Made by a program: the position numbers and the translations under genes
Shown: positions 1-8,235 of the stretch, in pieces
How positions within the stretch are numbered: position 1 is the first letter of the stretch
Layout of the letters: the number at the start of each line of letters is the position of its first letter
The notes under the pieces: generated by a model
Told to the model about the DNA's origin: nothing
Databases searched by the model: none
Seen by the model: only the letters and a program-made list of their open reading frames with translations
From: Larix sibirica
Taxonomy: Eukaryota > Streptophyta > Pinopsida > Pinales > Pinaceae
Length of the DNA: 14,420 bases
NCBI GenBank assembly: GCA_004151065.3
Contig: NWUY0300044927.1
Coordinates: forward strand, 1 to 14,420
Direction of reading: 5' to 3'

Positions 1-150
1 GATGTAGCCAGTAAAACTCAGTGGATAATCCTTCGTTGCAGCCCCTCTGTTGAGCGCAGGTCTGCGGGCTCATGTAGATTGTATTGAATGGCTGTGCACA
101 GCTGCTTTTATATATTTAACCTTTTCCGTTTTTGTTAAAAAAAAAAAAAA
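1..150 (+). mobile_element. 3' end of a poly(A) retroelement (probable LINE), cut by the window edge
   Basis: The stretch ends in a T-rich segment, TTTTCCGTTTTTGTT, followed by an uninterrupted run of 14 A at 137-150. That is the layout of a plant LINE 3' UTR and its poly(A) tail. The 3' UTR of LINE copy 2 in this window ends in a similar way, with a T-run and CCGCTGG followed by A5. No protein domain is readable in the 150 bases. The direct duplication at 149-415 starts exactly where the A-run stops, so the element probably landed in, or next to, the 3' end of the minus-strand LINE. The 5' part lies outside the window, so the family is an inference. A processed pseudogene or SINE tail would look alike. 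Confidence 0.45.
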
Positions 151-415
151 CATATATATTATAAAGATTTTTTCAAATAGAATATAACACCCTCAAAGTT
201 AGAAATAGGGAATATCACATTCCATCATCGTCAATTTATGGAGTTTGGAACAAATCATGAAAAGGAGAATGATATTACTCATAATAACATATATATTATA
301 AAGCTTTTTTCAAATAGAATATAATACAATCAAAGTTAGAAATAGGGAAATATCACATTCCATCATCGTCAATGTATGGAGTTTGGAACAAATCATGAAA
401 AGGAGAATGATATTA
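149..415. repeat. Direct duplication, two units of 129 and 130 bp
   Basis: Unit 1 (149-277) and unit 2 (286-415) both begin AACATATATATTATAAAG and both end GGAGAATGATATTA. They are separated by the 8-bp spacer CTCATAAT and repeat at an offset of 137 bp. The differences are a few substitutions and one extra A in unit 2. Unit 2 runs straight into the RNase H remnant of the minus-strand LINE, so the duplicated DNA is probably the 3' end or 3' UTR of that LINE. Unit 1 abuts the A14 tail at 137-150. Confidence 0.93.
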
Positions 416-458
416 GTCCTTAGCTTGAACATCATGTTGTTCCAAGATAAGTCGATGT

Positions 459-885
459 CCATGAGTCAAATGGAACCTTTGGACAAAACATCAACAATTT
501 GATTCATTTTCTTATAAACTTGTTGAAAGGAAATGTAATTAAAAATAACATATATGGTTTTAATTTCATCAAACAATGGATGAAGTAAATAATTTGATAA
601 AACAAACACCCTTGACATCCATTTAATCACATTCATAGAGTCTCCAAAGTTTTGCATATTATAGATTCTCTTTTCCCCTACTAAAGTAAGGAGTAGCTTT
701 AAAGCCATTTATTCCACATAATTATTTGTGTCCTAACCTGAAGCAACTTTGAAATTTAAATAATGATCCTTTTCAAGAAAAATCATCCACCCTCCACCAC
801 ATAATTGTGGATCCCCCCTTGTGTCGGTCCATCAAAGAATGCCCATGCCATAAACTTATCATTGATGTCCACACCAAGCCACCTA
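459..885 (-). pseudogene. LINE ORF2 fragment: RNase H (RVT_3-type) domain
   Basis: Minus-strand codons give VDKPIRWLGVDINDKFMAWA leading into FFDGPTQGG, with the first catalytic Asp at 831-833. After a frameshift the frame reads FLEKDHYLNFKVASG, TAG, DTNNYVE, TAA, then MALKLLLTLVGEKRI. The core block QNFGDSMNVIKW holds another catalytic Asp at 640-642. The end reads YKKMNQIVDVLSKG, matching the YRE.N..AD.LSK box with the Asp kept. The Glu of NYVE is present just before a stop. Four catalytic acids are therefore still recognisable in a domain broken by one frameshift and two stops. The 80-residue open frame at 466-708 is its C-terminal half. In an active element RNase H would degrade the RNA strand of the RNA:DNA hybrid. 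Confidence 0.85.
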
Positions 886-1400
886 ATAGGCTTGTCCACT
901 TTCACCTACTTGAAGTTGTTAAGTCTACTCATCCCATCAGAAGCACATTTTTGGGGTGATGAACTTATCCTAAAAAAGGCTAGCATTCCTTGTACAAGCA
1001 AGATTCCCCATGCAAGAATCAAAAGAAAATATCTAAACTTCTTAACTTCCACATTCCCACACCAAATCCTTAATCCGTCCTCTATTGAAGAGCCCCTACA
1101 AACAACACTTATGCCAACCAACCCCTCCACTTATTTTCAGACCTATTTAGAATAGATAGAAGACATGATGAGATTATCATTTGTCTCCTCAAACCTCTTA
1201 CACAAAGGGCACCTACCAAGGCCTTGCTTATTTTTTTTCATAGGTTTTTCCTAGTAAGGGATTTATTGTTTAGTAGCAACCACATGAAAATATTAGGTTT
1301 TGATAGGCATTTAAACTGCCACACTATATTCTACCACCACATTAGATCACCTATATCATCCCTGAAGCATATTTCCTTGTATTGAGTCTTTTGTGTATAC
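885..1400 (-). pseudogene. LINE ORF2 fragment: zf-RVT domain and linker to RNase H
   Basis: On the minus strand 1324-1155 reads WQFKCLSKPNIFMWLLLNN, then KSLTRKNL, a TGA stop, and KKNKQGLGRCPLCKRFEET. This is the zf-RVT pattern K-P-x-F-W, S-L-T-x-x-N-L, then R-C-x-L-C. The first zinc-binding pair, C-P-L-C, is intact, but the conserved W-D-N-L is altered to R-K-N-L and followed by a stop. The next block, 1130-906, reads the linker that normally joins zf-RVT to RNase H: LLILAWGILLVQGMLA, then PQKCASDGMSRLNNFK. The usual form of this linker is L.I.AWGIWLARN. The zf-RVT domain is found in plant L1 ORF2 proteins; its precise role is not settled. Confidence 0.82.
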
Positions 1401-1558
1401 ACTCCAATGGGATTCTTGGACTAGATAAAAATGTCCTCCTCTTTGATTCTTGCATGGCTAAGTTTGAGACTCTCGGTAAAATCCTTCCAAACCTCAGAAT
1501 CTTCCTCCCTAAAACCATTCCATCCAACAAACCTCCACTCCTTTTTCCAAATAGTGCA

Positions 1559-2262
1559 TTAATGCTCATGATCAATAATGTGACTAAGATTATACAATCC
1601 CTTGCCCCTTAGAAAAGCTATCATATGGTTTGAAAATCTATAAATAGCACTACAACAAGCCCATTGATTCTCCCTCAGCCCGACCCTGGTTCCATTTCCC
1701 ACCTTCCACACTAGCCAATGCATAATAACAGGAAAGGACAACACAACGAAATTTTGCATAATGAAAACCTTATGGATATTCTACACATAATTCTTAATCC
1801 ACTCTTCCACATTCTCAAGATTAATATACTTATGCACAACGACCTCACACCGCAAAACCCTTACCTTAGATCAATATCTAAACACATTGTTTTGTCAAAG
1901 CTTTAGAAAAATAAAAAAAATGTTCTTCAATCCCCATCCACTCATGACATTTCTTAGTTATCTTTTACAACTTTACCCAATGAATACCTCTTTTCTCTAT
2001 ACATCTTGAACATGAAAACCTAAAACTAACTACCTAATATGCCTCAAAACACCTTTCGAAATCCAAAATCCAAAAATAGACATTCAATTAACTAATCTTA
2101 CCTTATAATAAGCTTAACCAATAAAATCTCACTACCCCTAAAAAGCCAACAAAGCCTTTTCTCCTTCACTTTAGCTAACATACAAGCCCAATTCTTCTTC
2201 AAAAGTCATTAAGTTTTATTACAAACCCTAAATATTTCAAGCCATCATCTACCTCAAATTTA
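1559..2262 (-). pseudogene. LINE ORF2 fragment: RT thumb and connection region
   Basis: On the minus strand near 2250-2120 the frame reads FEVDDGLKYLGFVIKLNDF. After a frameshift it reads KKNWACMLAKVKEKRLCW, then EILLVKLIIR and a stop. This matches the L1 thumb consensus (LKYLGF.LKPNDY, then W...L.KVE.R, then LL.K.VL). Below about 1920 comes FFYFSKALTKQCV, then VVVHKYINLENVEEWIKNYV, then LSFPVIMHWLVWKVGNG. The last is the conserved W-x-VGNG segment that lies between RT and zf-RVT. The clean open stretch is 1559-1759. At least four frame changes and several stops make it non-functional. No catalytic RT motif is present. Confidence 0.8.
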
Positions 2263-2280
2263 ATTTGTTAAAAAAAAAAA
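1910..2280. other. Degraded LINE flank; little readable protein
   Basis: This stretch covers the most decayed part of the minus-strand LINE. Short pieces such as KRGIHWVKL and FWISKGVL can be matched by eye to the L1 region after the thumb (…GG.HWVKW…). A poly-A run at 2270-2280 lies just past the apparent 5' truncation point. I see no other gene here. Confidence 0.5.
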
Positions 2281-2467
2281 GCTAAAACAACACTATCATC
2301 ATCATAAAAAAAATATTTATATAACACTTACCCATCTTAATTATAAAAAATATAATTTAATACTATTATCTAATTATTGTATTAAAATAATATAATATAT
2401 ATTTTATTTATTTATTAATAATGTTTTCGTATTGATTCCTTAAAAACATGAAAATATATTGGTATTC

Positions 2468-2641
2468 TAATTCACTATATTTATTTTTAATTATTAAAAC
2501 TTTTTTAAAATATATTTTTAAGAAAAATATATTAAGAGCTTAATATGTCATTTATAATTCACTATATTTATTTTTAATCATTAAAACTTTTTTAAAATAT
2601 ATTTGTAAGAAAAATATATTAAGAGTTTAATATGTCATTTA
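2468..2641. repeat. Tandem repeat, two units of 87 bp
   Basis: Unit 1 (2468-2554) and unit 2 (2555-2641) abut directly. Each starts TAATTCACTATATTTATTTT and ends TTTAATATGTCATTTA or TCTTAATATGTCATTTA-like variants (GAGCTTAATATG in unit 1, GAGTTTAATATG in unit 2). Differences are a handful of point changes, so this duplication is fairly recent compared with the degenerate repeat next to it. Confidence 0.92.
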
Positions 2642-2646
2642 TTATT

Positions 2647-2896
2647 TATGGAATTGATTCTAGGTGAGGAAGGTAACACTTTATCTTCCAATTTCCAAGG
2701 TTATACCCAATTTAAATTATATATTATTATGGAAATTGATTCTAGATAAAAAGGATAACAGTCTTATTTCACAACTGCCCCAGCTAAACCCAATTTAAAT
2801 TATATATTATTATAAAAATTGGTTTTGAATAACAAAAGTAACACTCCTATTTATCAACCTAACAAGATAAACCTAATTTAAATTTTATATATATTA
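2647..2896. repeat. Degenerate tandem repeat, three units of about 81-86 bp
   Basis: Units start near 2647 (TATGGAATTGATTCTAGG), 2728 (TATGGAAATTGATTCTAG) and 2811 (TATAAAAATTGGTTTTGA). Each unit has AAGGTAACA, AAGGATAACA or AAAGTAACA about 25 bases in. Each ends in a shared block, CCCAATTTAAATTATATATT or its variant CCTAATTTAAATTTTATATA. Units 1 and 2 are closest and unit 3 is most diverged. I do not recognise the repeat as a known satellite. Confidence 0.8.
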
Positions 2897-2966
2897 CCAT
2901 AATTAAAACAATATATTAAAAAACAACTCATACAAAATATATGTTTTCTTATTTTCAGACTTTTAA

Positions 2967-3021
2967 TAATAAAATATATATGGAGAAACATATATATTTT
3001 ATAATAAAATATATATGGAGA
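2967..3021. repeat. 20-bp direct repeat just before LINE copy 1
   Basis: TAATAAAATATATATGGAGA occurs at 2967-2986 and again at 3002-3021, offset by 35 bp, with related A/T sequence between. It marks the end of the AT-rich spacer. Base composition changes just after it, where the probable 5' UTR of LINE copy 1 begins. Confidence 0.85.
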
Positions 3022-3589
3022 GCCCATATCTTTTGGAGAACGACAATTTTGTTTTCCTCTGTGGAGACGGGGGAAGGGCTGGATTCTGAAAACCCTAGCT
3101 GATTAGGAGATTGAGTGGTGTATTTTGAGATCCTGGAAAAAGACCTATTTATTTTTTTAATACTATAGCCTATTGGAGTCAAGCCGATGGTCCCCATCGG
3201 TCTAGTACAAACCAATAAAAAAAAGTGGGAATTTTCTGCTATAGTTTTCATTTCAGAAACCCTAGATAGACTAGACACTAAAATGTTCTGGTTTTGTTTT
3301 TTTCAGAATTTTTAAAAACACACTTTTGATCTTTTGACTTTTAACGCTAAAGTTTACCCTTAATAGACAATATTTTGGGTTAAAAAAAAACATTTTTACT
3401 TTGGTGATTGGATTCGGATTTACTAGTGGATCATATCCCTTTACTACCCAACACTTGTTATTTTCAATTTACCTTTTTTCCCTCTCCGGGCATATTTGGT
3501 GTGGGGATTTATGTCCTTTTCTCTTAGATTTTTCTGACAACTGGTAGGTCACGTGAATGCTTTGTGGCTTTTTCATTATATCAGCTTGG
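3022..3589 (+). promoter_or_regulatory. Probable 5' UTR / internal promoter region of LINE copy 1
   Basis: This is about 570 bp of mixed composition, less AT-rich than the spacer before it, lying directly upstream of ORF1. It contains two AAACCCTAG motifs (3090-3098 and 3257-3265) and a hairpin of seven G+C-rich base pairs at 3184-3200. L1-type elements generally carry an internal promoter in the 5' UTR, so a promoter here is expected from the family, but no individual promoter element is proved. A 107-codon open frame on the minus strand across 2955-3278 has no recognisable domain and I do not count it as a gene. Confidence 0.4.
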
Positions 3590-5168
3590 ATGGTCTTCCG
3601 GTGAAGCTCTCATTCATGGATTACTTCTTCTCTAGCTATCAATACTTATGATGCTACATCTAGAGGTTTGGTTGGGCTATTACCGGGTAAGGGTTTTGTT
3701 TAGTCTACGATTGGACAAACCCTAATTAACGAGGATACTTTTCCTGTGGAGGATGGTTTTGCACTCTTAAGACAGAAGGGAAAAAAACTGACTAGTGTAC
3801 ACGCCTGGACCAGAAGGAAGATTAAAGCATATAAGGTTCTTGCAGAACACAAGCAATTTGTGCTTGGTAAAGATGTAAATCTTGATACAGTGGTGGTGTT
3901 TGCATCTCGAGTGATGGTGGGTCATTTTGAATCAATGAAAGCTTCTTGTCCAAAGCGAATTGAATGGGTGAACAAAACTTGGCTCCCTCTTTTTTACTAT
4001 GTCCCTCACACTACCATGTTGTCAAACAGGTGTATTTTCTTTGTCTTCCCAAAACTTGATGGAATTCCTAGGATTTTGGATGGTATTTGGTTGATCAAAG
4101 GCGGTTCACTTGTGCTAAAACGCTGGTACACAAATTTTGACCCAAAAAAGGAAAAAATGACGAGACGATATCTATGGATACTTACTGCAGGCTTTCTCAT
4201 AGAAATGTGGACTGAGAATGTATTTGTTGGTCTGGATAAATGCTTAGGGAGGTTCATCTAAGTGGAAAAAATAATGCTATATGGGTTTGAAAATAAAATC
4301 GCAGCTATCATGCTGGAATACGATATTTCTAAGGGGCTCCCGGATGTGGTTGATATTCTGTGGGGAGATAGGACTATCCCCCATAAATTGGATTATTTAC
4401 ATGTTCCTTCCCGTTGTCACTACTGCCGGGAAACTGGACATTTGAAGTCGAAATGCCCAAAATTGTTGCATGGCAAAGAAATTTTTCCTTCTGAGACTTT
4501 GGCGGATGAGGAGTTGTCTCACTAGAGAAAGATTGTGGATGCTGATATCACTCTGGTAGAAAATGAAATTGACTCTTCACGAGGTTCATACATCGATGGG
4601 GACACAGGTATGATAAATATTTCCTCTCATGTTCCTTACGAAGGTGTTACAAAGGAAGAATTGGATTTTTATTTGAATGTTGAGAAATCTCTAGAGTTGA
4701 GAAGACATTCGGGTGTAGACCATAATTCCCCCCCTGTGGACTCTAGGACCTTTACTAGGCTTTCTTCACCTTGTGAGGATGCTCCTTTGAATGGTGATTG
4801 TCCATAGTCCTTGAAAGTTTCGGAACAATGCCTAGGTTTGGAGCCTACTACACATATTAGAGTCCCCAAATGTGGGAAACCCTAGCTTGCTACCAATTCA
4901 GGGTTTGTCTTCCCATTCGACTTTTGTGAAAGAACCCTTACCTTTTTACTCTAGTAAACCCACTTCAGCTTCTAAAGCCTTGCCTATTTCTTCGATACGT
5001 CATCAGAATGTTACAATTAGGAAGAAAAATAAACCTAGAGGTCCGTGGAGAAAGATGGATTCTCCTCTGACATCCCGTGACTCTGAGAATACCTTCATTC
5101 CCTTATCTGTCAGGCTTAAGGAAGCTTCTGTGAAATCTGTTGGTGATGTTTTTCCTCCTACCTCTTAG
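3590..5168 (+). pseudogene. LINE copy 1 ORF1 (DUF4283 plus CCHC zinc knuckle), broken
   Basis: ORF1 encodes the RNA-binding, Gag-like protein of plant L1 elements. The first plausible ATG in this frame is at 3590; TGA follows at 3602 and TAG at 3701. The main block from 3704 runs through GFALLRQKG to the DUF4283-like core: CIFFVFPKLDGIPRILDGIW, then GGSLVLKRWYTNFDP, then YLWILTAGFLIEMW. TAA at 4259-4261 interrupts it, and the same frame continues. At 4415-4456 sits a perfect zinc knuckle, C-x2-C-x4-H-x4-C (CHYCRETGHLKSKC). TAG codons follow at 4523 and 4805, then a frameshift near 4865. The basic tail includes RKKNKPRGPW and ends at 5166-5168. The first two stops could instead mean that the true start is farther down. 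Confidence 0.8.
4415..4456 (+). other. CCHC zinc knuckle in ORF1 of LINE copy 1
   Basis: The residues CHYCRETGHLKSKC fit C-x2-C-x4-H-x4-C exactly, with the usual Gly before His and a basic flank (SRC before, PK after). All four zinc ligands are kept although stop codons lie on both sides. In active elements this motif binds the element RNA. Confidence 0.93.
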
Positions 5169-5918
5169 GCCCTTAGATCATCCATGCCCGTTGCTGAAGA
5201 GGTATAGAATTTCTATCTTGTCCTTCAACGTTAGAGGGGTCATAGGAGCTGAAAAGTTTAGGGCTCTTTGTAGACTCATAAAAACTACTAGTGTAGATAT
5301 TATTCTGCTACATGAATCTATGTGTTCTGCGGAAGTGGCTATTGAGACACTTTCAAATATACTATCAAGATGGGATATTTGGCCCTTGATTCAAATGGTC
5401 TCTTAGGTGGAATCATCTCTTGTTGGAACCCTAGAGTTGTGGCTTTTAAACCTTACAAAACTATTGGTGGTATTCTTCTGTATGGACGTTCTTTTGATGG
5501 GGATATAAAACTATCAGTTTTGAATTGCTATGGTACCTATAAAAATAGAGAAGAATATTGGTCCTCTTTGGAGGAGTGTGGATTGCTAAATTGTCCAAAT
5601 CTAATTTTGACAGGAGACTTAAACTTTACTCTATCAGTGGTCGAGATTTGGGGTAAAAAAGCTAGATTGGATCCTCTGTCATCCTTCTTAAAAAATTTAT
5701 TGCAGAGGAACAATCTCATAGATATTATGCATGTAACCCTAGAACCTACACGGTGTAATGGTAGAAGGGATGAGGAGGCAGTAAGTAAGAGGTTAGAAAG
5801 ATTTCTTATGAATGATAATTTGGTTGCGTCCTTTCATAAATATAGAACTTGGGGAATTAAGACCAATATCTCAGACCATTTCCCGTTATTCTACAATTGG
5901 ATGGGGTTAAAACTTTGA
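5146..5918 (+). pseudogene. LINE copy 1 ORF2: AP-like endonuclease domain, frameshifted
   Basis: This domain nicks target DNA to start target-primed reverse transcription. It opens with ISILSFNVRG (catalytic Asn at 5227-5229) and continues with DIILLHESM, where the catalytic Glu of the usual Q-E-T/S motif is kept at 5314-5316 but Gln has become His. A frameshift near 5370-5385 moves the reading to GGIISCWNP, then NCYGTYKNREEYW, and LILTGDLNFTLS, which holds the GDLN motif (5613-5624). The end has SKRLERFL, where the family usually has R-L-D-R, and NISDHFPLF, whose catalytic SDH is at 5871-5879. The frame stops at 5916-5918. The first ATG of the ORF2 frame, 5146, overlaps the end of ORF1 by 23 bp. 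Most catalytic positions survive, but the reading frame does not. Confidence 0.87.
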
Positions 5919-6461
5919 GACACTATCCTTTTAAATTTAATAACGTGTGGTTTAAAGGATTCATATTTTTGTTCGATGGTTAAGGAATCATGGATTTCTT
6001 TTGATGTTGAAGATTGTACTTGTCCAATGGAAAGACTAGGAAAAAAGTTAAAATACTTGAAGGAGGTTGTTGTTAAATGGGAAAATTAAAAGTTGGGGGA
6101 TAGGGACAAAGAGCTTAGGGTTGTTGAAGACTCAATGGAGAAGATTTATACAAATAACCCCTCTTGTATTTTCCTTGATGAGGAAAAAATGGAACTTATG
6201 GAACTGGAAAGAAAGAAAAACTTCCTGTTAGAACAAAAGGAAATCAAGTGGAGGTTAAAAAGTAGGGTTGTTTGGGTGGCCCTGAGTGATAAAAACACTA
6301 AGTTTTTTCATAAATATGCTACCTATAGAAGAAATGTAAATTCTATCTGGGACCTGGAAACTGAGGATGGCAGGATCTTACACATTGATGTTGAACCAAA
6401 ACAGTATGCCAAAGATCATTTTTGTAAACAGTTCAAAGATCCCGGAAAAACAATATTTTAG
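5919..6461 (+). pseudogene. LINE copy 1 ORF2: linker between endonuclease and RT
   Basis: After the endonuclease the frame alternates: RHYPFKFNNVWFK in one frame (from 5918), then DSYFCSMVKESWISFDVED in another (from about 5958). A TAA at 6087-6089 follows. The next 122-codon block contains EIKWRLKSRVVWVALSDKNT leading into KFFHKYATYRRN and IWDLETEDG. This is the conserved L1 linker (…KSR..WL..GDKNTKFFH..A..RR..N.I..L.D..G), with the Gly of GDKNT changed to Ser. It ends with a TAG at 6459-6461. The same linker is the first readable block of LINE copy 2. Confidence 0.85.
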
Positions 6462-7561
6462 ATCAAATTAACGTCATCAAACATTTCCCTTATTTCTTCT
6501 CTAAGGAAGAAGGAGAAAACATTGGGGCATCTATCACCTTGAAGGAGATTGAAATGGTTCTTCACTTATTTGCCAAGGATAAAAGTCCAAGATCAGATGG
6601 GTGGACTGTTGAAATTTTTTTGGCCTTTTTTGATATTATGGGAGATGAATTGATTCAAATGGTTGAACAATCTAGAGTTGAGGGTTATGTCTATAGATCC
6701 CTTAATCATACCCACATAGCTCTCATTCCCAAGATAAATAAACCTGGAAGCTTCAATAATTACAGACCAATTGCACTTTGTAACCTTGTCTACAAAATAA
6801 TCACAAAGATTATTGCCAACAGAATAAGACCAAAGTTGGCAGATATGATGACAAAAGAACAGTTTGGTTTCCTTGCTAACAGACAGATCTTAAATGCAGT
6901 GGGGGTTACTCAAGAGGTTTTGCATTCCATAAAAATGAAGGGCATGGATGCTTTTATTCTGAAAATGGATTTAGTAAAATCCTATGACATGGTAAATTGG
7001 GACTCTTTAAGATTAACACTCTTACAAATTGGTTTTCCTTTGTTGGTGACTAACTGGATTATGGCCTACATCACTTCTGCAAACTTTGCAGTATTTGTCA
7101 ATGGCTCTCCTTCTACTAGTTTTAATAGCTCTTGTAGACTCAGACAAGGATGTACTATGTCTCCTTTACTCTTTTTACTGGTTATAGAGGGTTTGAGTAA
7201 TTTCATAAACAATGCTATTTTAGAAGGGAAGTCGAAGGGTATCAAGATCTCAAAGTCAGGTTATATTTCACATATTTGATTAGTTGGTGATGTGGTCCTC
7301 TTTGGAAGAGGATCTGTAGATGAATGGTCCCAATTTGCAGGTTTAATCAAGTTATTTTGTGTTGCTTCAAGAATGGAAGTCAACATTTCTAAATATGATT
7401 TCCTATATCACAAGGTGGACAATCAAGTCCTCAGATTGGTTATTGTTATTTTGCCTTATCATACCTCATTGATGGAGAAAGGCTTAAAATATGTAGGCTA
7501 TTATTTGAAGCCAAACTACTACAAGATCAGGGATTGGTTATGGTTGATAAAAAAAAATTGA
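6461..7561 (+). pseudogene. LINE copy 1 ORF2: reverse transcriptase palm, active site lost
   Basis: The RT motifs appear in order: FAKDKSPRSDGW (usual form KSPGPDGW), HIALIPKI, YRPIALCNLVYK, QFGFLANRQI, and motif A KMDLVKSYDMVNW with its catalytic Asp at 6968-6970. Next come RLRQGCTMSPLLF (motif B) and motif C. Motif C reads HI, TGA (7277-7279), then LVGDVVLFG. The F/Y-x-D-D box has therefore become L-V-G-D, with Gly (GGT, 7286-7288) in place of the first Asp. Apart from that stop the domain is open from 6461 to 7559. The enzyme would copy element RNA into DNA at the nick; this copy cannot. The following frameshift lies at an A9 run (7549-7557). Confidence 0.9.
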
Positions 7562-8235
7562 AAAGAAAATTGACAATTGGACTTTCAGATATTTGACTCT
7601 TGGTGGGAGATTAACACTCTTAAAAGTTGTTCTAACAGGTATACCAATTTATTGGTTCTCTCTTGCTTTAATTCCAAAAGTGGTGATAAAGCTTATGTGC
7701 AATATGATGTTTAATTTCTTATGGTCGGGTTCTGTGGTTAATAAGAAGATTCACTTGGTTAAATGGGAAAGAATCTCCCAGACCAAACAAAATGGTGGAT
7801 GGAACATAAAAAATGTAAATTGGTTTAAGACAACTCTATGCATGAAGAGCATGTGGAGGGGATTTTTGGGGGAAGGATTGTGGAACAAGGTCCTTCATGA
7901 AAATTTGAAAATTTTCAATGGATAAGAAATGCATGGATATCTGCTCGAAATTCTTCATATTTATGGACAAGATTTTTAGAATCTTTTAAGTGGATTAGAA
8001 GGAAATTAGCATTGAAAGTGGACTCGGGAGTTAACATTTTCATTGGTATTGATCCACTGGTAGGTTTTGAAGAAAATTATACCCTGTCCGTTGGTTTAGT
8101 GAAGTATCTTGAAGAGATTGGTTACAATACTTTGGCGTCTGTTAAGAGACCAAGCTGGATGGGAAATGACTTTAAAATTACTGGTATTCTGTTGTGGATT
8201 TAGGTATTGAGAATGAATAGGCACAATAATGGAAT
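7562..8235 (+). pseudogene. LINE copy 1 ORF2: thumb and connection region
   Basis: After the A9 frameshift the protein reads LTLGGRLTLLKVVLTGIPIY, then FNFLWSG, then LVKWERISQTKQNGGWNIKN. This is the standard L1 thumb region (LS.GGRLTL...VL..IP.YW). The frame breaks near 7918 and resumes as QWIRNAWISARNSSYLWTRF, then VNIFIGIDPLVGF, which corresponds to the V-G-N-G...D-P segment of other copies. A TAG at 8201-8203 and further stops near 8215-8225 disrupt the spacer before zf-RVT. Equivalent blocks are intact in copy 2 at about 10590-11200. Confidence 0.82.

Larger units (their letters stand above)
416..2262 (-). mobile_element. Decayed 5'-truncated L1 LINE (RNase H type), minus strand
   Basis: Reading the minus strand from 2262 downward gives ORF2 blocks in the correct order for a plant L1, in shifting frames. 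They are an RT thumb block (DGLKYLGF), a KALT...KYI..WI segment, a VWKVGNGTRVGLREN segment, zf-RVT, an AWGI linker, and RNase H starting FFDGP. Endonuclease, RT palm and ORF1 are absent, so the copy is 5'-truncated. Frameshifts and stops occur throughout, which marks an old insertion. The protein style (DTNNYVE.MALKLLL, FGDSMNVIKW) differs from the two plus-strand copies, so this is a separate L1 lineage. Its 3' end probably includes the duplicated DNA at 149-415. The exact ends are uncertain by tens of bases. Confidence 0.85.
2263..3021. other. Very AT-rich intergenic spacer with tandem repeats
   Basis: About 760 bp of strongly AT-rich DNA without a plausible reading frame. It is made largely of the tandem repeats listed separately (2468-2641, 2647-2896 and 2967-3021), joined by A/T runs. 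No retrotransposon coding block is recognisable. It separates the minus-strand LINE remnant from the 5' region of LINE copy 1. Confidence 0.7.

Noticed and set aside
805-1155. 116-codon plus-strand open frame
   Set aside because: It is antisense to the zf-RVT/RNase H linker of the minus-strand LINE, whose protein blocks are recognisable; the plus-strand product has no domain.
1382-1906. Plus-strand open frames of 76 and 62 codons
   Set aside because: They are antisense shadows of the VGNG segment and its flanks in the minus-strand LINE relic.
2955-3278. 107-codon minus-strand open frame
   Set aside because: It spans the AT-rich repeat and the probable LINE 5' UTR, ends in low-complexity I/Y/F residues and shows no domain.
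4006-4257. 83-codon minus-strand open frame
   Set aside because: It lies antisense to the DUF4283-like core of ORF1.
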